From NCBI GenBank assembly GCA_001632435.1, contig KV424142.1:4228-36263 (forward strand): a DNA stretch of 32,036 nt. The letters are read 5' to 3'. A program made the translations under genes and the position numbers. This stretch comes from Calocera cornea HHB12733. Lineage: Eukaryota > Basidiomycota > Dacrymycetes > Dacrymycetales > Dacrymycetaceae. Position 1 is the first letter of the stretch; every line of letters starts with the position of its first letter. Of the stretch, positions 1 to 10,373 are shown in pieces. The notes beneath the pieces are model-generated. The model was not told the DNA's origin and made no database searches. It worked only from the letters and a program-made list of their open reading frames with translations.

Positions 1-324
1 GGAATAGGAGCCTGGGCATTGCCTGAGGCTGGGACATCTTGTCCTGTCCCATTCCGTTCCGTATTGGGCTATTCCAGGGGGTTTCAAGGTGTCGCGGAGT
101 CCGGAATATCGGAATAGGCTTCGGAGTTGCTGTAGTGCCCTGACAGACTGCCAAATGTCTGGTTGACCTCAACGGGCATGGTGTTGGTTGGGGAGAGGAA
201 GACACGTATCAACAGATGCATTCTGATGCGTTCTGACACGTCCCTATGAACGTATCTTGGACATACGTCCAGGGTTGACGTATCCTAGAAAATGGCTGGA
301 CGCGGAGACGTATCATAGACGATA
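1..324. other. Upstream region with short ACGTATC repeats, no gene
   Basis: No coding sequence is recognised here. The heptamer ACGTATC occurs four times, at 204-210, 250-256, 278-284 and 308-314; the last two lie in 30-bp-spaced copies of a [TA]GACGTATC[CA]TAG unit. GGAATA occurs at 1-6, 102-107 and 110-115, with its complement TATTCC at 70-75. This DNA sits where the N-terminal exons of the first reductase should be, so it probably replaced them by deletion or insertion. Confidence 0.5.
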
Positions 325-1071
325 ACTCCAGTAAAGCGTGTTGTCTTCACCTCCTCTTTCGTGGCCATGTTGGGGCCTCACGCGCCAGGGTATCACTACA
401 CCGAGGCGGACTGGAACGATAACGCCTCGAAGCTGGTGAAGGAGTCTCCTGATCAGCTCCCGGGAATTATGCTGTACCTTGCTGCCAAGACGGATGCGAA
501 GCACATTGCTTGGAACTTGTACAACGACCACGAGAGCGAGGTCGGCTGGGAGTTGGTGACACTTAACCCCCCTTATGTACGCACACTGTTCCTCTGCGGG
601 AATTTATTGGAATCGTTGAGAATATTCCCAGATATTCGGACCAATCCTGCAGGATGAGCCCAACTTCTCAAGCGACCACCTGTACCGCAAGGCATTTGAG
701 CAGAAGCCCGAAGACTCGCTTGGGGAGCGCATTGATGGATATACCGATGTCCGCGATGCCGCCCAGGCGCACGTATTACTTTGAGAGAAGCAGGCAGGGT
801 GAGAACGGCTCCTCATTACCGGGTGTGAGATTTTTTCCCAACCATGCAATGCGTGGGGAACTGAGTAACTTGAAAAGGCGACTTCTCGTGGCAGGACACC
901 TACAACGAGCTGCAGAGCCTCAACATCCCTGAGATTCCGAAGGGTGTCGAGGACACCGATCCATACGACAATCTCGATACCTCCAAGGCGACCAAGATAC
1001 TTGGCTTGAGGTATATCTCTCTGGGAGATCCTGTAAGGGACACGCTCGTGAAGCGCAAGAGCCAGAAGTGA
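325..1071 (+). pseudogene. 5'-truncated, stop-interrupted NAD(P)-dependent reductase (extended SDR, GRE2/DFR-like)
   Basis: This is a decayed paralogue of the two intact reductases downstream. Homology begins abruptly at 325, in the strand leading to the catalytic serine (VVFTSSF); the Rossmann nucleotide-binding N-terminus is absent. Reconstructed exons are 325-576, 632-824 and 878-1071, with introns at the positions used by the paralogues. The intron that precedes the DWND motif in the paralogues is absent here. The YxxxK catalytic pair is still readable (YLAAK). Two in-frame TGA codons (782-784 and 800-802) fall where the paralogues read LQKEQAGGER. The C-terminal exon remains open and ends in TGA at 1069-1071. 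Truncation plus two stops make a pseudogene call secure; the family call (extended short-chain dehydrogenase/reductase) rests on the neighbours. Confidence 0.8.
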
Positions 1072-1822
1072 CGAAACGTGAGCGAGCCTAGATTTGTCAG
1101 TCCGGTCAGTCCGTTTTGGTGTCCAAGGAGTACAGTAGTCCTTAGACTGTATTCAAAACCGTAACGCTTCTATAATTGAATGCGGTGGATGTTTCGTCGG
1201 AGACAAATTCTCAACGTGGTGAGGAAGCGGGGCGATCACTCTTGACGTGGCCGCGTTCCGGTCAGCGGGACCAAAATCCGTTGTCTAAGGCAGTCTCATC
1301 CATCCGTGGAGCGCCTGTGCACAAAATCCTCCCGCTTGTTCTGCACATGGCTCTAGTGATGTCTTCGTCGGCACGAAACACCATTGAATCCCTCTGATCT
1401 ACACTTGTGATCCGATGAATGCGAGGCCTGGTCAACGCTGGAGTCATCTGATATACATGTTCGGCATCTCAGCAACTCGGTTACACTCTGGCGGCTATCT
1501 CCTGGGACTTGCCGACACCCGTTGCAGCTTGCTTCCCTCTCAACTGCAGAGCATTGAGTGAAGGGCACATGTGTGAATCTGTGGACCTGCTCTCCGTGTC
1601 GATACAGAAGGAGAATTCATCGGGTATTCGCCGCATGAGCACGACCGATTCTGGCTGAGGAAGTATCGTACGATATCGTCACCATGATTTGAACCTCCCA
1701 ATACACGAGGTCAGCACTCATCACCCCGGTACCCTATAAAGTGCTCTAATGCGCAAGGCTTTCGAATCACTGCAGCTCCCTCAAATCAGCAACGACCTCC
1801 ACGTCTCATCCCTGAACCACCA
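1072..1822. other. Intergenic region upstream of the second reductase
   Basis: No gene is recognised. Short open frames here have no family features. The final 100 bases hold the likely core promoter of the next gene (TATA box listed separately). Confidence 0.5.
1735..1741 (+). promoter_or_regulatory. TATA box of the reductase at 1823
   Basis: TATAAAG lies 82 bases before the ATG at 1823, a normal distance for a fungal gene with a short leader. It supports the chosen start. Confidence 0.6.
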
Positions 1823-3145
1823 ATGCCTATTGTTCTGCCTCCTTCCACGGTTCTCGTTACCGGTTCAGCCACCTCGTTTCCCCTCACAGCAACGTTGACT
1901 CACCACATTCTAGGTGCAAACGGGTTTTTGGCCGTTCACCTTATAACGGAACTGCTGGAGCAGGGGTACACTGTTCGTGGAACGGTCCGTTCTTTGTCCA
2001 AAGGAGAGTGGATCAAGAACAAGTTTGCAAGCTTTGGAGAGAAGTTCGAGTACTTAGTTGTGGAAGACATCACCAAGGTGGGTCGCACTGAGATACGGCG
2101 AACACCAATTGCTGACCTGTTGCTCTAGGAGGGGGCGTTTGACGAGGCCATCAAGGGTGTCGACGCTGTACTTCACACTGCCTCTGCGGTGCCAGAGAAC
2201 TGGGTCGGGACATATGAGAGTGAGCCTTGCACTCTTATTTTGGCGTACTCTCTAATACTCTTATTCAGTTCTCTATGTGCCCTGCGTGAAAGGTACCGAG
2301 TCGATTGTCAAGTCCCTTCAGGGCAGCCGTACCGTGAAGCGAGTCGTTTTCACATCCTCTTTTACAGCCGTGTGGGGGCCTCATCCTTTGGGCTACACTT
2401 ACTCAGAGGTGCGGTGGACTCAGCCTCCGGGATTCCCATTTTTTACGACTGATATCCTGTAGAGTGACTGGAACGATACTGCCTCGAAGCTCATCAAGGA
2501 GAAACCACATGAGCTCCCTGGCTCCATGTTGTACTTTGCAGCGAAGACAGATTCTGAGCGAGCATTTTGGAAGTTCTACGAGGAGCACAAGGACCAGCTC
2601 GCGTGGGACCTCGTCACCCTGACTCCCCCATATGTCTGTGCCTGGCAGCCCATGAATCCCGCTTTGAGGAGCTGATGATTGGAGTGTTTGTAGACTTTCG
2701 GTCCAGTTATTCAGGAAGTGCCGAACGCCTCCACGAAGATGATCTGGAAGAAGGCATTCAAAGATAATCCGGCTGATCAAGTCGGCCAGCACGCTGGATT
2801 CTGGATCGATGTGCGCGACTGTGCCCACGCCCACTTGTTGAGTCTTCAGAAGGAGCAGGCTGGCGGCGAACGGTTCCTCATCACCGGAGGTCTGTTGAGA
2901 TCTCCCACAGTCCTTGGATACGGAATTGATTGGAAGTTCTAGGTGCATTTACTTGGCAGGACGTGTACAACGAGCTTCAGAGCCTTCACATCCCTGAAAT
3001 CCCCAAAGGTGTCGAAACAAAAGACGTACTCGACATCCCCAACACCTCGAAGGCCGCGAATACGCTTGGGATGACATATCGCACTCTTGGGGAATCTGTG
3101 AGAGACACTATCGTGACACTTCGGGAGCGAGGAATCAATGAGTAG
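1823..3145 (+). CDS. NAD(P)-dependent reductase, extended SDR (GRE2 / dihydroflavonol-4-reductase-like)
   Basis: Predicted cytosolic ketone/aldehyde reductase using NADPH. Exons: 1823-1862, 1914-2077, 2129-2219, 2269-2408, 2463-2633, 2694-2889, 2943-3145, giving 334 aa, typical for the family. The Rossmann motif VTGANGF starts at about residue 12 and is split by intron 1. The catalytic serine lies in FTSSF, and the YxxxK pair is Y169/K173 (YFAAK). The model is supported by exon sizes identical to the next paralogue for exons 1, 2, 3 and 6 (40, 164, 91 and 196 bases). Intron 5 uses a weak donor (GTCTGT). In the cluster it could reduce a carbonyl made by the P450s or the flavin enzyme, but the substrate cannot be read from sequence. 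Family call strong, role inferred. Confidence 0.85.
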
Positions 3146-4002
3146 GAGGGAACAGAGCTTAGCCTCACTTGATACGTGCCACTGCTAAGCTCTGGAAGAA
3201 TAATAGGTTCTCAAAGCCTATTGAAGTTTACTGATCCTTATCTAGTTACTTGAGCCGCTCGGTAGAATTCAGAGTTCTATGGTCAATATCCTTCCCCTGC
3301 GAAGCTCAGCTTTGTACACTGATCATCAGATCTCATTCGTCAGGCAGGCGAACAGGGGGAACGCTGCCTCCGCAGAGGGGCTACCGGAGGAATTAGCTTG
3401 AATAAAACGGCAGGGGGATGACGTAAGCCATCGAAACGTCTCAGCTCCGTTTCGCGCCCGGGCGCCACGCGCTGCATCATTCTCTCATTTTTGAAGTGTT
3501 GTTACCCTCGTCCGCTGAAAGCGCCTGCGAATGGATTTCTCGTGTCTTGCACTACAGCCCCCCCCAGGGCATATTTGGTCAATGAAACGGATCGAAGTGG
3601 TCTTCTTTCGGTCTACACGCGGGGTGCTGACAGTTGCGATCGGGAGGAACACATCAATCATCTATCTACTCACGACTCTGGCGCCTATTTCCGACGATCA
3701 GGTCGCGCCATTCCATTGGTTCTCAAGTATGACGAAACGTAAGTTACAAGAATAGCTAGATCTGAAAGCGAACCAGCATATTCCCGTTGGATTCGGGCAT
3801 GCTTACCATTCCAATGACTCGCCTCACTAAGCGTGGCACTGCCGATGAAGGCTTAATAATCGCCATAACGATTCAGTACCAAGATTTAGTTGGTAAGTGC
3901 CTATATCAGCAAGTATATCTTGGCTGTCGTTTGAAATGACCTTTGCTCAAAGGACCTCAGCCTAAGTCAGTTCCGCTTTGACGTCGTCTCTCCGAAACAG
4001 TA
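3146..4002. other. Intergenic region between reductases
   Basis: About 860 bases with no recognised gene. Two overlapping short open frames near 3491-3755 show no domain, no plausible introns and no similarity to the neighbours. A TATATCA element near 3902 may be the TATA box for the gene at 4003. One isolated TGACAGTT occurs at 3628-3635. Confidence 0.45.
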
Positions 4003-5329
4003 ATGCCTTCGGTCGTGCCTCCTTCCAAGGTTCTCGTGACCGGTATAACCCCGTCTCTGTCTTCTACGAACATGATTCGCTTACTCTCATTCCAGGCGCC
4101 AACGGATACGTGGCTCTGCACATTGTAAATCAGCTGCTGGAGGACGGATATGCTGTCCGTGGGACAGTCCGCTCCACCTCAAAGGGGGAATGGATGAAGA
4201 GCAAGTTTGCATCTTTTGGAGCGAAGTTTGAATATTCGATCGTCGAGGACATCAGCAAGGTATGCGACCTGTGCCATGGTCAGAAATAAGAATCTTGACC
4301 AGGTTCTACAGGAAGGTGCCTTTGACGAAGCCCTCAAGGGTGTAGATGCTGTTCTCCATACCGCGACTCCCATTCCAGACAACTGGATTGGTACATATGA
4401 ATGTGAGGGTGGTGTCTTTTTGACCGATTGACATTGACTTGACATTGGCTACAGCGGTTTATCTGCCTGCTGTCAATGGGACACGCTCCATCTTTAATTC
4501 GATAAGGATCACGCAGAGCGTGAAGCGAATCGTGTTCACCTCATCTTTCGCGGCAGTGGGGTATGGCGGCTCGCATGAGCCTCCACATACCTACTCCGAG
4601 GCATGTTACAATTTTGTCAGGTTCGGTTGTGTTGTGCTCACAACTGTGTTGACAGGAAGATTGGAATGACGAAGCCTCACAAGCGGTGAAAGAGAGGCCG
4701 CACCAGTTGTCGGGCCTTGAGTTATACCTGGCTGCCAAGACCGACGCGGAGCGCACCGCGTGGCAGTTCTACCACGACTACAAGGCCGAAGCTTGGGATC
4801 TCGTGTCGCTGTGTCCTCCATTTGTTCGTTCCAGTCTCCGGCAATATTTCATATGTTCATCTTACATTCTTTGTAGGTCTTCGGTCCGTTCCTTCAAGAG
4901 GAGCCAAACCTATCGATCCGTATGCTTTACGACAAGGCTCTGAAGGAGAAACCCGCGGACCAGAGTGGTCTCCGTGCCGATTTCTGGATTGATGCGCGTG
5001 ATTGTGCCAAGGCACATATCTTGGCGCTGCAGAAGGGGGAGGCCGGAGGGGAACGGTTCTTCGTAACCGCAGGTGAGCTGACAGACGGTACCTTCGATGG
5101 CTCTGACCTCCGCGATGCAGGCCCATTCAAGTGGATCGACATCTATGAGCCGCTTCAGAGCCTGAATATCCCCGAAATCCCGCAGCCCATGCTAGACGAC
5201 GTAGTCTACGATATCGCGGACACATCAAAGGCATCGCGGATATTAGGCTTGGAGTATCGTAATACTTTTGGTGACTGCGCGAGAGAAACCATTACAGCTG
5301 TTCACGAGTATTACCAAAAGAAGGAGTAG
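4003..5329 (+). CDS. NAD(P)-dependent reductase, extended SDR (GRE2 / dihydroflavonol-4-reductase-like)
   Basis: Tandem paralogue of the gene at 1823. Exons: 4003-4042, 4096-4259, 4312-4402, 4455-4600, 4656-4823, 4877-5072, 5121-5329 (337 aa). Motifs in order: nucleotide-binding VTGANGY near residue 12, the serine motif FTSSF, catalytic Y171/K175 (YLAAK), and a C-terminal substrate-binding region. Intron 4 (4601-4655) begins GCATGT: a GC-AG intron is the only reading that keeps frame with the paralogue. The last intron (5073-5120, 48 bases) is free of in-frame stops, so a retained form with 16 extra residues is possible. Likely reduces a ketone or aldehyde intermediate; the substrate is unknown. 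Confidence 0.85.
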
Positions 5330-6137
5330 ATTTCAATCTTTGTATTCTCTAACTATATGATCAGGTTTAGTTCTTGACGACGGAGCGGGCTCAGTGGGCG
5401 TACATTCCCTCACGTTCCGCTGAAGACCAACAAGCCTGTCTTGAAATGGGTATACATGCCGCCTGAGCCTTCAGCCCCTCCCGTCTAGGGAGTGTGCAAG
5501 GGATTCATCACCACCGTGTTGGCGCACAAGAACAACGAGTAACCGCCTTGCTACTAGGCAGAAGTATCGGAAAGCTCTCCAGGCCCAGAAGCACCCGGAG
5601 ACCAATATCAGCAGCTGCAACACTCGATGACGCCGTCTGCTCCGCAAAATTTGGCCTTCACCAGGCCTGTCTGGGCGGACCGAACAGGTGTGTTTCCTTC
5701 GGGAGCTTCGCTGCCGCACACGACTCGCCTTCAGGGTCGGCGGATCCGTCGTACTGGAACACTGCAGCAACACGCTACAACACCTATTCGCGACCGATGA
5801 CCGGACCCGGATTGATGGGGTATCACAATTGCTCCTTGCATCGTCCGAAAAACGGGGATCGGGCCCGAAAAATGCAGTGGTTCCCCTTCCTAGGACGCCG
5901 CATAACTACACTGGTATTGGCGCGGCGCTAGCTTGGAAGACGATATGGGCACCTACTGAGCATCGACGAACACTGAGTGAGTTCTATTGGCTTCTGTTCG
6001 GAAGGACTTCTCGCAACCGAGTCTCCTCCTGCTGCAGAGCATGTGTTGGTATGCGGTCCAGCAGAGAATATAAGGGTATATACCGAGAGCCCTGGCGTAT
6101 GCCCCGTCCCTCCTCCCCCCCCCCCCTCTGTGTCATC
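5330..6137. other. Intergenic region, possible unrecognised coding relic
   Basis: No confident gene. A short open stretch around 5400-5490 and another near 5530-5620 (rich in K, R and Q) look faintly protein-like but are interrupted by stops and frame changes; I do not recognise them. The right end contains the promoter of the first P450 and a run of 12 C residues (6115-6126) directly before its ATG. Confidence 0.35.
6069..6075 (+). promoter_or_regulatory. TATA box of the P450 at 6138
   Basis: TATAAGG lies 63 bases before the ATG, followed by a second TATA-like string (TATATACC). The position suits a short leader and supports 6138 as the start. Confidence 0.55.
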
Positions 6138-7989
6138 ATGCATTTCGAGGTCCGGGCGGGCCTTCTGGCCATATTGGCCTTCCTGGTTTTCAAGCTCATC
6201 TTCTCTCGAGCACGCAAAGCGGTGCGTCTATCCATCGAATTTCGCAGCACGGGTCTGATTCGCGAGATATAGAATGTACCTGTCGTCGGCAGCAACGCCT
6301 ACTTCGGATATAAAACAGCATTCAAAATGCTGACGTCGTACAAGCAGATCTTGGTCGAGGGACATGCCAAAGTGAGAAGATATGAATCGGTAGAGTTCTC
6401 CGGTGGTCACCTGACATATGGATATAGTACGGAAAGAGCCCGTTTCAGGTCGCGGGTATGCGCGCCTGGGTCGTGTACGTCGGCCGTAGCCTGTTCGAGG
6501 ATCTCCGCAAATCCCGAGATGACACGCTGTCGTTCCAAGCCGAAATTAACGATGTTCGTTCCGTTCTCAGCCGTGCAAAATAAAGGGGCTAAACATTGCT
6601 CAGTCCATGTCTATCGAGTATACTATGGGAAAGTCACTTGCCACGAACTTGTGGCACAACGCCATTGTACGAAAGCAGATGACACAGCAGCTGGGAACGG
6701 CTTTCCCGTTCGTCTACGACGAGGTGTGCCTGGCGTTCGACGAGGAGATGAAGGTGTCAGGCGATGGCTGGAAAGATATCCATGCGCGTGACGTCGTTTT
6801 GCAGATTGTCTGTCGAGCTGCGAACCGGCTGTTCGTTGGTGCACCACTCTGTCAGTGGGTTCGCGGAACGGATAAAGCATGGCCTGTCTGACGGGTATTC
6901 AGGCCGGGATCCGGAGTACACGAGGATCAGCCGTGCCTTCACCGGCACGGTAGCGAAGGCGGGTTTCTTCATAGCGATCTTCCCCAAATTCCTCAAGCCG
7001 TGAGTTGACCGTTTCATTCCAACAATCCCGCCCAGTTGGCTGAATTCGCTCTGTAGGTTTGTCGCAAAATATTGTTCGGGAGCTCCGGCCGCCCTAGCGG
7101 GGTTTGAGCCGTTCATCTTCCCGATGATCGATGAGCGGAGGAGGCTGCAGGCAGAACTGGGAGATGAGTGGCAGGCGAAGAAGCCGGTGCGCTGCGCCTT
7201 TCGTGCTTCTCCTATCACTATTGATCCACCGCAGTTCGACTTCCTCCAATGGCTGATGGACCTGGCCGAGGGCGACCAGCAAGACCGTCGCGAGCTGACC
7301 AAGCGGGTAATTGGCATCAACTTCGCAGCAATACACACGTCGTCTATGACTTTCACGCACGCGCTGTACTGGCTGGCAGCGCGACCCGAGTTCGTCCCTG
7401 CGCTGCGGGAGGAGGTGGCCGCTGCTGTTGCAGAGGATGGCTGGACGAAAGCGGGGATCAACAAGATGTACAAGGTGGACAGCTTCCTGAAGGAAAGCAT
7501 GAGGCACACCGGGATTGCCACCGCTATCATGGGCCGGAAGGCAGTCAAGAGCGTCACACTCAGTGACGGGACGCACATCCCTGCCGGAGCGCACGTCGCT
7601 ATGAACCTGTGGAGTATCCATCATGATCCGGAGATCTACCCAGACCCGGAGGAGTTCGATCCGTTCCGGTTTTCGAGGAAGGTCGAGGATGGCGAAAGTG
7701 CCGTCAAGCATGCCTTCACGACTGCAAGCTCCGAGTTCCTGTTGTGGGGTGGAGGTGCGCACGTTTGGTGAGCCGCATCGTCGATGTATGCGCACCAATT
7801 TCTAATGACGAGATCAGTGCTGGTAGGTACTTCGCTTCCATGATGCTCAAGTCTATGCTTGCGCACATTGTCACGTACTACGACGTCAAGTGCCCCGATG
7901 GCGAGGGCAGACCTGCCAACCTCGAGTTCGCGTCGACTGTGATGCCCAACCAGAAGGCGACGATCTTGGTGAGGCGGAGGCGGTCGTGA
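6138..7989 (+). CDS. Cytochrome P450 monooxygenase 1 (group A, CYP512-like)
   Basis: Haem monooxygenase expected on the ER, anchored by an N-terminal hydrophobic helix (about residues 5-24). Exons: 6138-6221, 6273-6371, 6428-6553, 6604-6850, 6903-6999, 7057-7186, 7235-7767, 7818-7989 (495 aa, normal length). Landmarks: I-helix NFAAIHTSS with T296, ExxR E348-R351 (KESMR), FDPFRF before the haem loop, and haem motif WGGGAHVCAGR with C439, whose codon is split by the last intron. Tryptophan replaces the usual phenylalanine of FxxGxxxCxG, as in all seven P450s here. The intron found in paralogues before the WKxI motif is missing (exon 4 is exactly the sum of two paralogue exons). The resemblance to CYP512 is from memory and unverified. 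Confidence 0.88.
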
Positions 7990-8316
7990 GGCCCAAACGC
8001 GCGCCCAAAGACTTGATAGACTAGATACGAAAATAAAACTTCAGAGTGTCATGTGAATCACAAGATGCATTGTCCGTGACAGTTCAGCAAACAGGTAGTT
8101 GGTCGGCGAAAGGCTAGACGCGTGAGTCCCTGACCACTGTCCGCACCATCTTTTAGGCGTCCACCACCTCCTGACTTGAGGCTGAACTGGAGCCCCGGCT
8201 ATTTCTACATTAAGCTTAAATACGGCCGGTCATAGCAGCCAGAGCAGCCAGCATGAAGCAGTCCTCGAGCGAGCTGCCCCGGTGGCCCAATCTTCAGCAG
8301 CGACAAGATCGTGAAC
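7990..8316. other. Intergenic region between P450 1 and the FAD monooxygenase
   Basis: Contains the 3' flank of the P450 and the promoter of the next gene; a TTAAATAC element near 8216 lies about 95 bases before the next ATG and may serve as TATA box. One isolated TGACAGTT is at 8077-8084. No gene seen. Confidence 0.45.
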
Positions 8317-9940
8317 ATGGTGTGTCCTGAGCAGCTGCCGCCAACGGGCATACAGGTCATTATTGTGGGCGCTGGTACGCACATGCTACTTTCACTCTCC
8401 AACCATTTTCTTATGCGAAGAAGGAATTGGAGGTCTTGCATGTGCTATCGAATGTCAGAACAAGGGCCACAGTGTGATAGTGCTCGAGAAGTTCCCAAAG
8501 CTCGAGATCCTAGGCGACATCATCTCTTTCGGGCCGAACGCGGGTCGCATCATCGAGCGGTGGGGCAACGGGCTCGTCGCGGACCGTCTCCGACCAATCA
8601 CACTCAATCACACCGGCTCAACGTGGAGGCGCTTCGATGGAGCGGAGATCACGAAGATGCGCACTCACGGGCTCAAGTTTGGCAGCCCGATGTACAACGG
8701 TCATCGAGGCGAGTTCCACGAGATCTTCTTCAACTTCGCGAAGGAGACCGGGGTGGAGATCCGGCTCGGACAGCGGGTGGAGGAGTACTGGGAGGAACCT
8801 GGAAAGGCGGGCGTGATCGTCAACGGGCAGAGGATGGAGGCGGATCTGGTGGTGGGTGCAGATGGAGTGAGGAGCAAAGCAAGGAAGCTCGTACTCGGGT
8901 ACGACGACAAGCCGCATTCGTCAGGATACGCGGTGTGGAGGACTTGGTTCACGAGCGAGGAGCTGGCGAAGGACCCTCTGACAGAGTGGATGACAAAGGG
9001 AGATACCCATACTGGGTGGTTCGGGCCTGATGTGCGTATCGCCCGCTGTTCCTCCAAACTACCTGTGCTCACTCATCGCTAGGTGCACTTCCTGGCTGCC
9101 TCGCTGAAGCAAGGGAAAGACATCTCTTGGGTGTGTACACATGAGGTTTGGTTGTCCCACTGCCTATGACAACATAATCTAATTCTGTTTCAGGACAAGG
9201 CGGATATCGAAGAATCCTGGTCCTTCCCCGGCAAGATTGAGGATGTGCTCAAAGTGGTGGGCGACTGGGACCCCGTTGTCCAGACTTTGGTGAAGAAGAC
9301 TCCTCCGGATACGTTGGTTGACTGGAAGCTGGTTTATCGCGATCCTCTACCCACCGTGCGCTGTCTTCGCCATTGTCCGTGTCTGCATCGGCTACTGATG
9401 TCGTATATAGTGGATCTCGAAAGGAGCAAGGACATGTCTGTTAGGCGATGCAGCGCACCCGTTCCTCCCCACCTCAATTCAAGGCGCATCGCAGGCGATG
9501 GAGGATGGTGTCGTTCTTGCCGCTTGTCTACATGCAGCCGGGAAGGACCGCGTCCCTTTAGCAGTGCGTAGTTACGAGCGCATCCGGTATGCAACCGCTC
9601 CTCGCAATTTAACCCTTGCATCTGATGCGCGCATTACAGATATGAACGGTGTCGTCGCGCCCAACGTCTAGGAGAGACCAATCGTGATACCTGGCACAAG
9701 GCTGATTTCAGCACCGTGCTCGAGAAAGAGAAGGCGGGCGGGATGAAACTGCCCACTCCACCGTGGTTATTCTCCCACGACTCAGAGACGAACGCGTACC
9801 GCGTCTTCCCTCAGGTCTCGAAGGACATATTGGCAGGCAAGTATGGATCCGAGGAGATTGGAAATCAGACAGGAATATGTGAGAAGAAGTTAACCACCGT
9901 GAGCGCGCCTGTTACGAAGCAGGCGGAGGTGGGCGCTTGA
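8317..9940 (+). CDS. FAD-dependent monooxygenase (group A, salicylate-hydroxylase-like)
   Basis: Flavoprotein hydroxylase that would use NAD(P)H and O2 on an aromatic, enol or isoprenoid substrate; no signal peptide or clear membrane segment is seen. Exons: 8317-8374, 8424-9031, 9083-9145, 9194-9355, 9411-9586, 9640-9940 (455 aa). Landmarks: FAD-binding GAGIGG at residues 18-23 (split by intron 1), VVGADGVRS with D166/G167, and the second FAD motif GDAAHP at residues 309-314. All three motifs of the para-hydroxybenzoate-hydroxylase fold are intact. It sits between two P450s on the same strand, so it is probably a tailoring enzyme of the same pathway. The start follows from an immediate VIIVGAG strand; the substrate cannot be assigned. 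Confidence 0.88.
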
Positions 9941-10373
9941 CAGGTCAAGGGCTCCAAGTCAGCGCTATGGTACCTCCCCATCTCATCCAAGGTCAATTCC
10001 GTGCTGGTAACTTAATGATTGCGTGAATTTAGATACCCATACCGACGACCTTCCATGTAGTGTTTGAAGTTTGAAGTCAACTTTCAGCGTTGATGCCGAC
10101 CCTGCCAAGACCGACTCTGACTTCCCTTTCTGAGCGCAGAAACCATCAAGCAAAGGCTGTGCTGCCTCATTGAGTGCTGCAAGTCTATTTTATATTTAAC
10201 GTTCGGGCGCACGTGTTACCCGGAATCGACCGCGTCGCCGATGCAGGGCCGGGGGTTCACCGGGCGGTCCATCAGAGGCTGCTGCACAGCGGCGGCCTTA
10301 AATTCATTAAGTAATTGCAACTCCCCCAGTGTTCCCACGTTTGCTCTCAACTGCCTCTGTCTCTACAGTCACC
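9941..10373. other. Intergenic region with promoter of P450 2
   Basis: No gene seen. TATATTTA at 10191-10198 and a CTTAAATT element near 10298 are candidate core-promoter elements for the ATG at 10374; the latter is at the more usual distance (about 75 bases). Confidence 0.4.

Noticed and set aside
2403..2948. 181-codon open frame on the minus strand
   Set aside because: It is the complement of exons 5 and 6 of the intact reductase and has no family features of its own.
5688..6272. 194-codon open frame overlapping the first P450 start
   Set aside because: It crosses a 12-C run and the P450 start in another frame, and has no recognisable domain.
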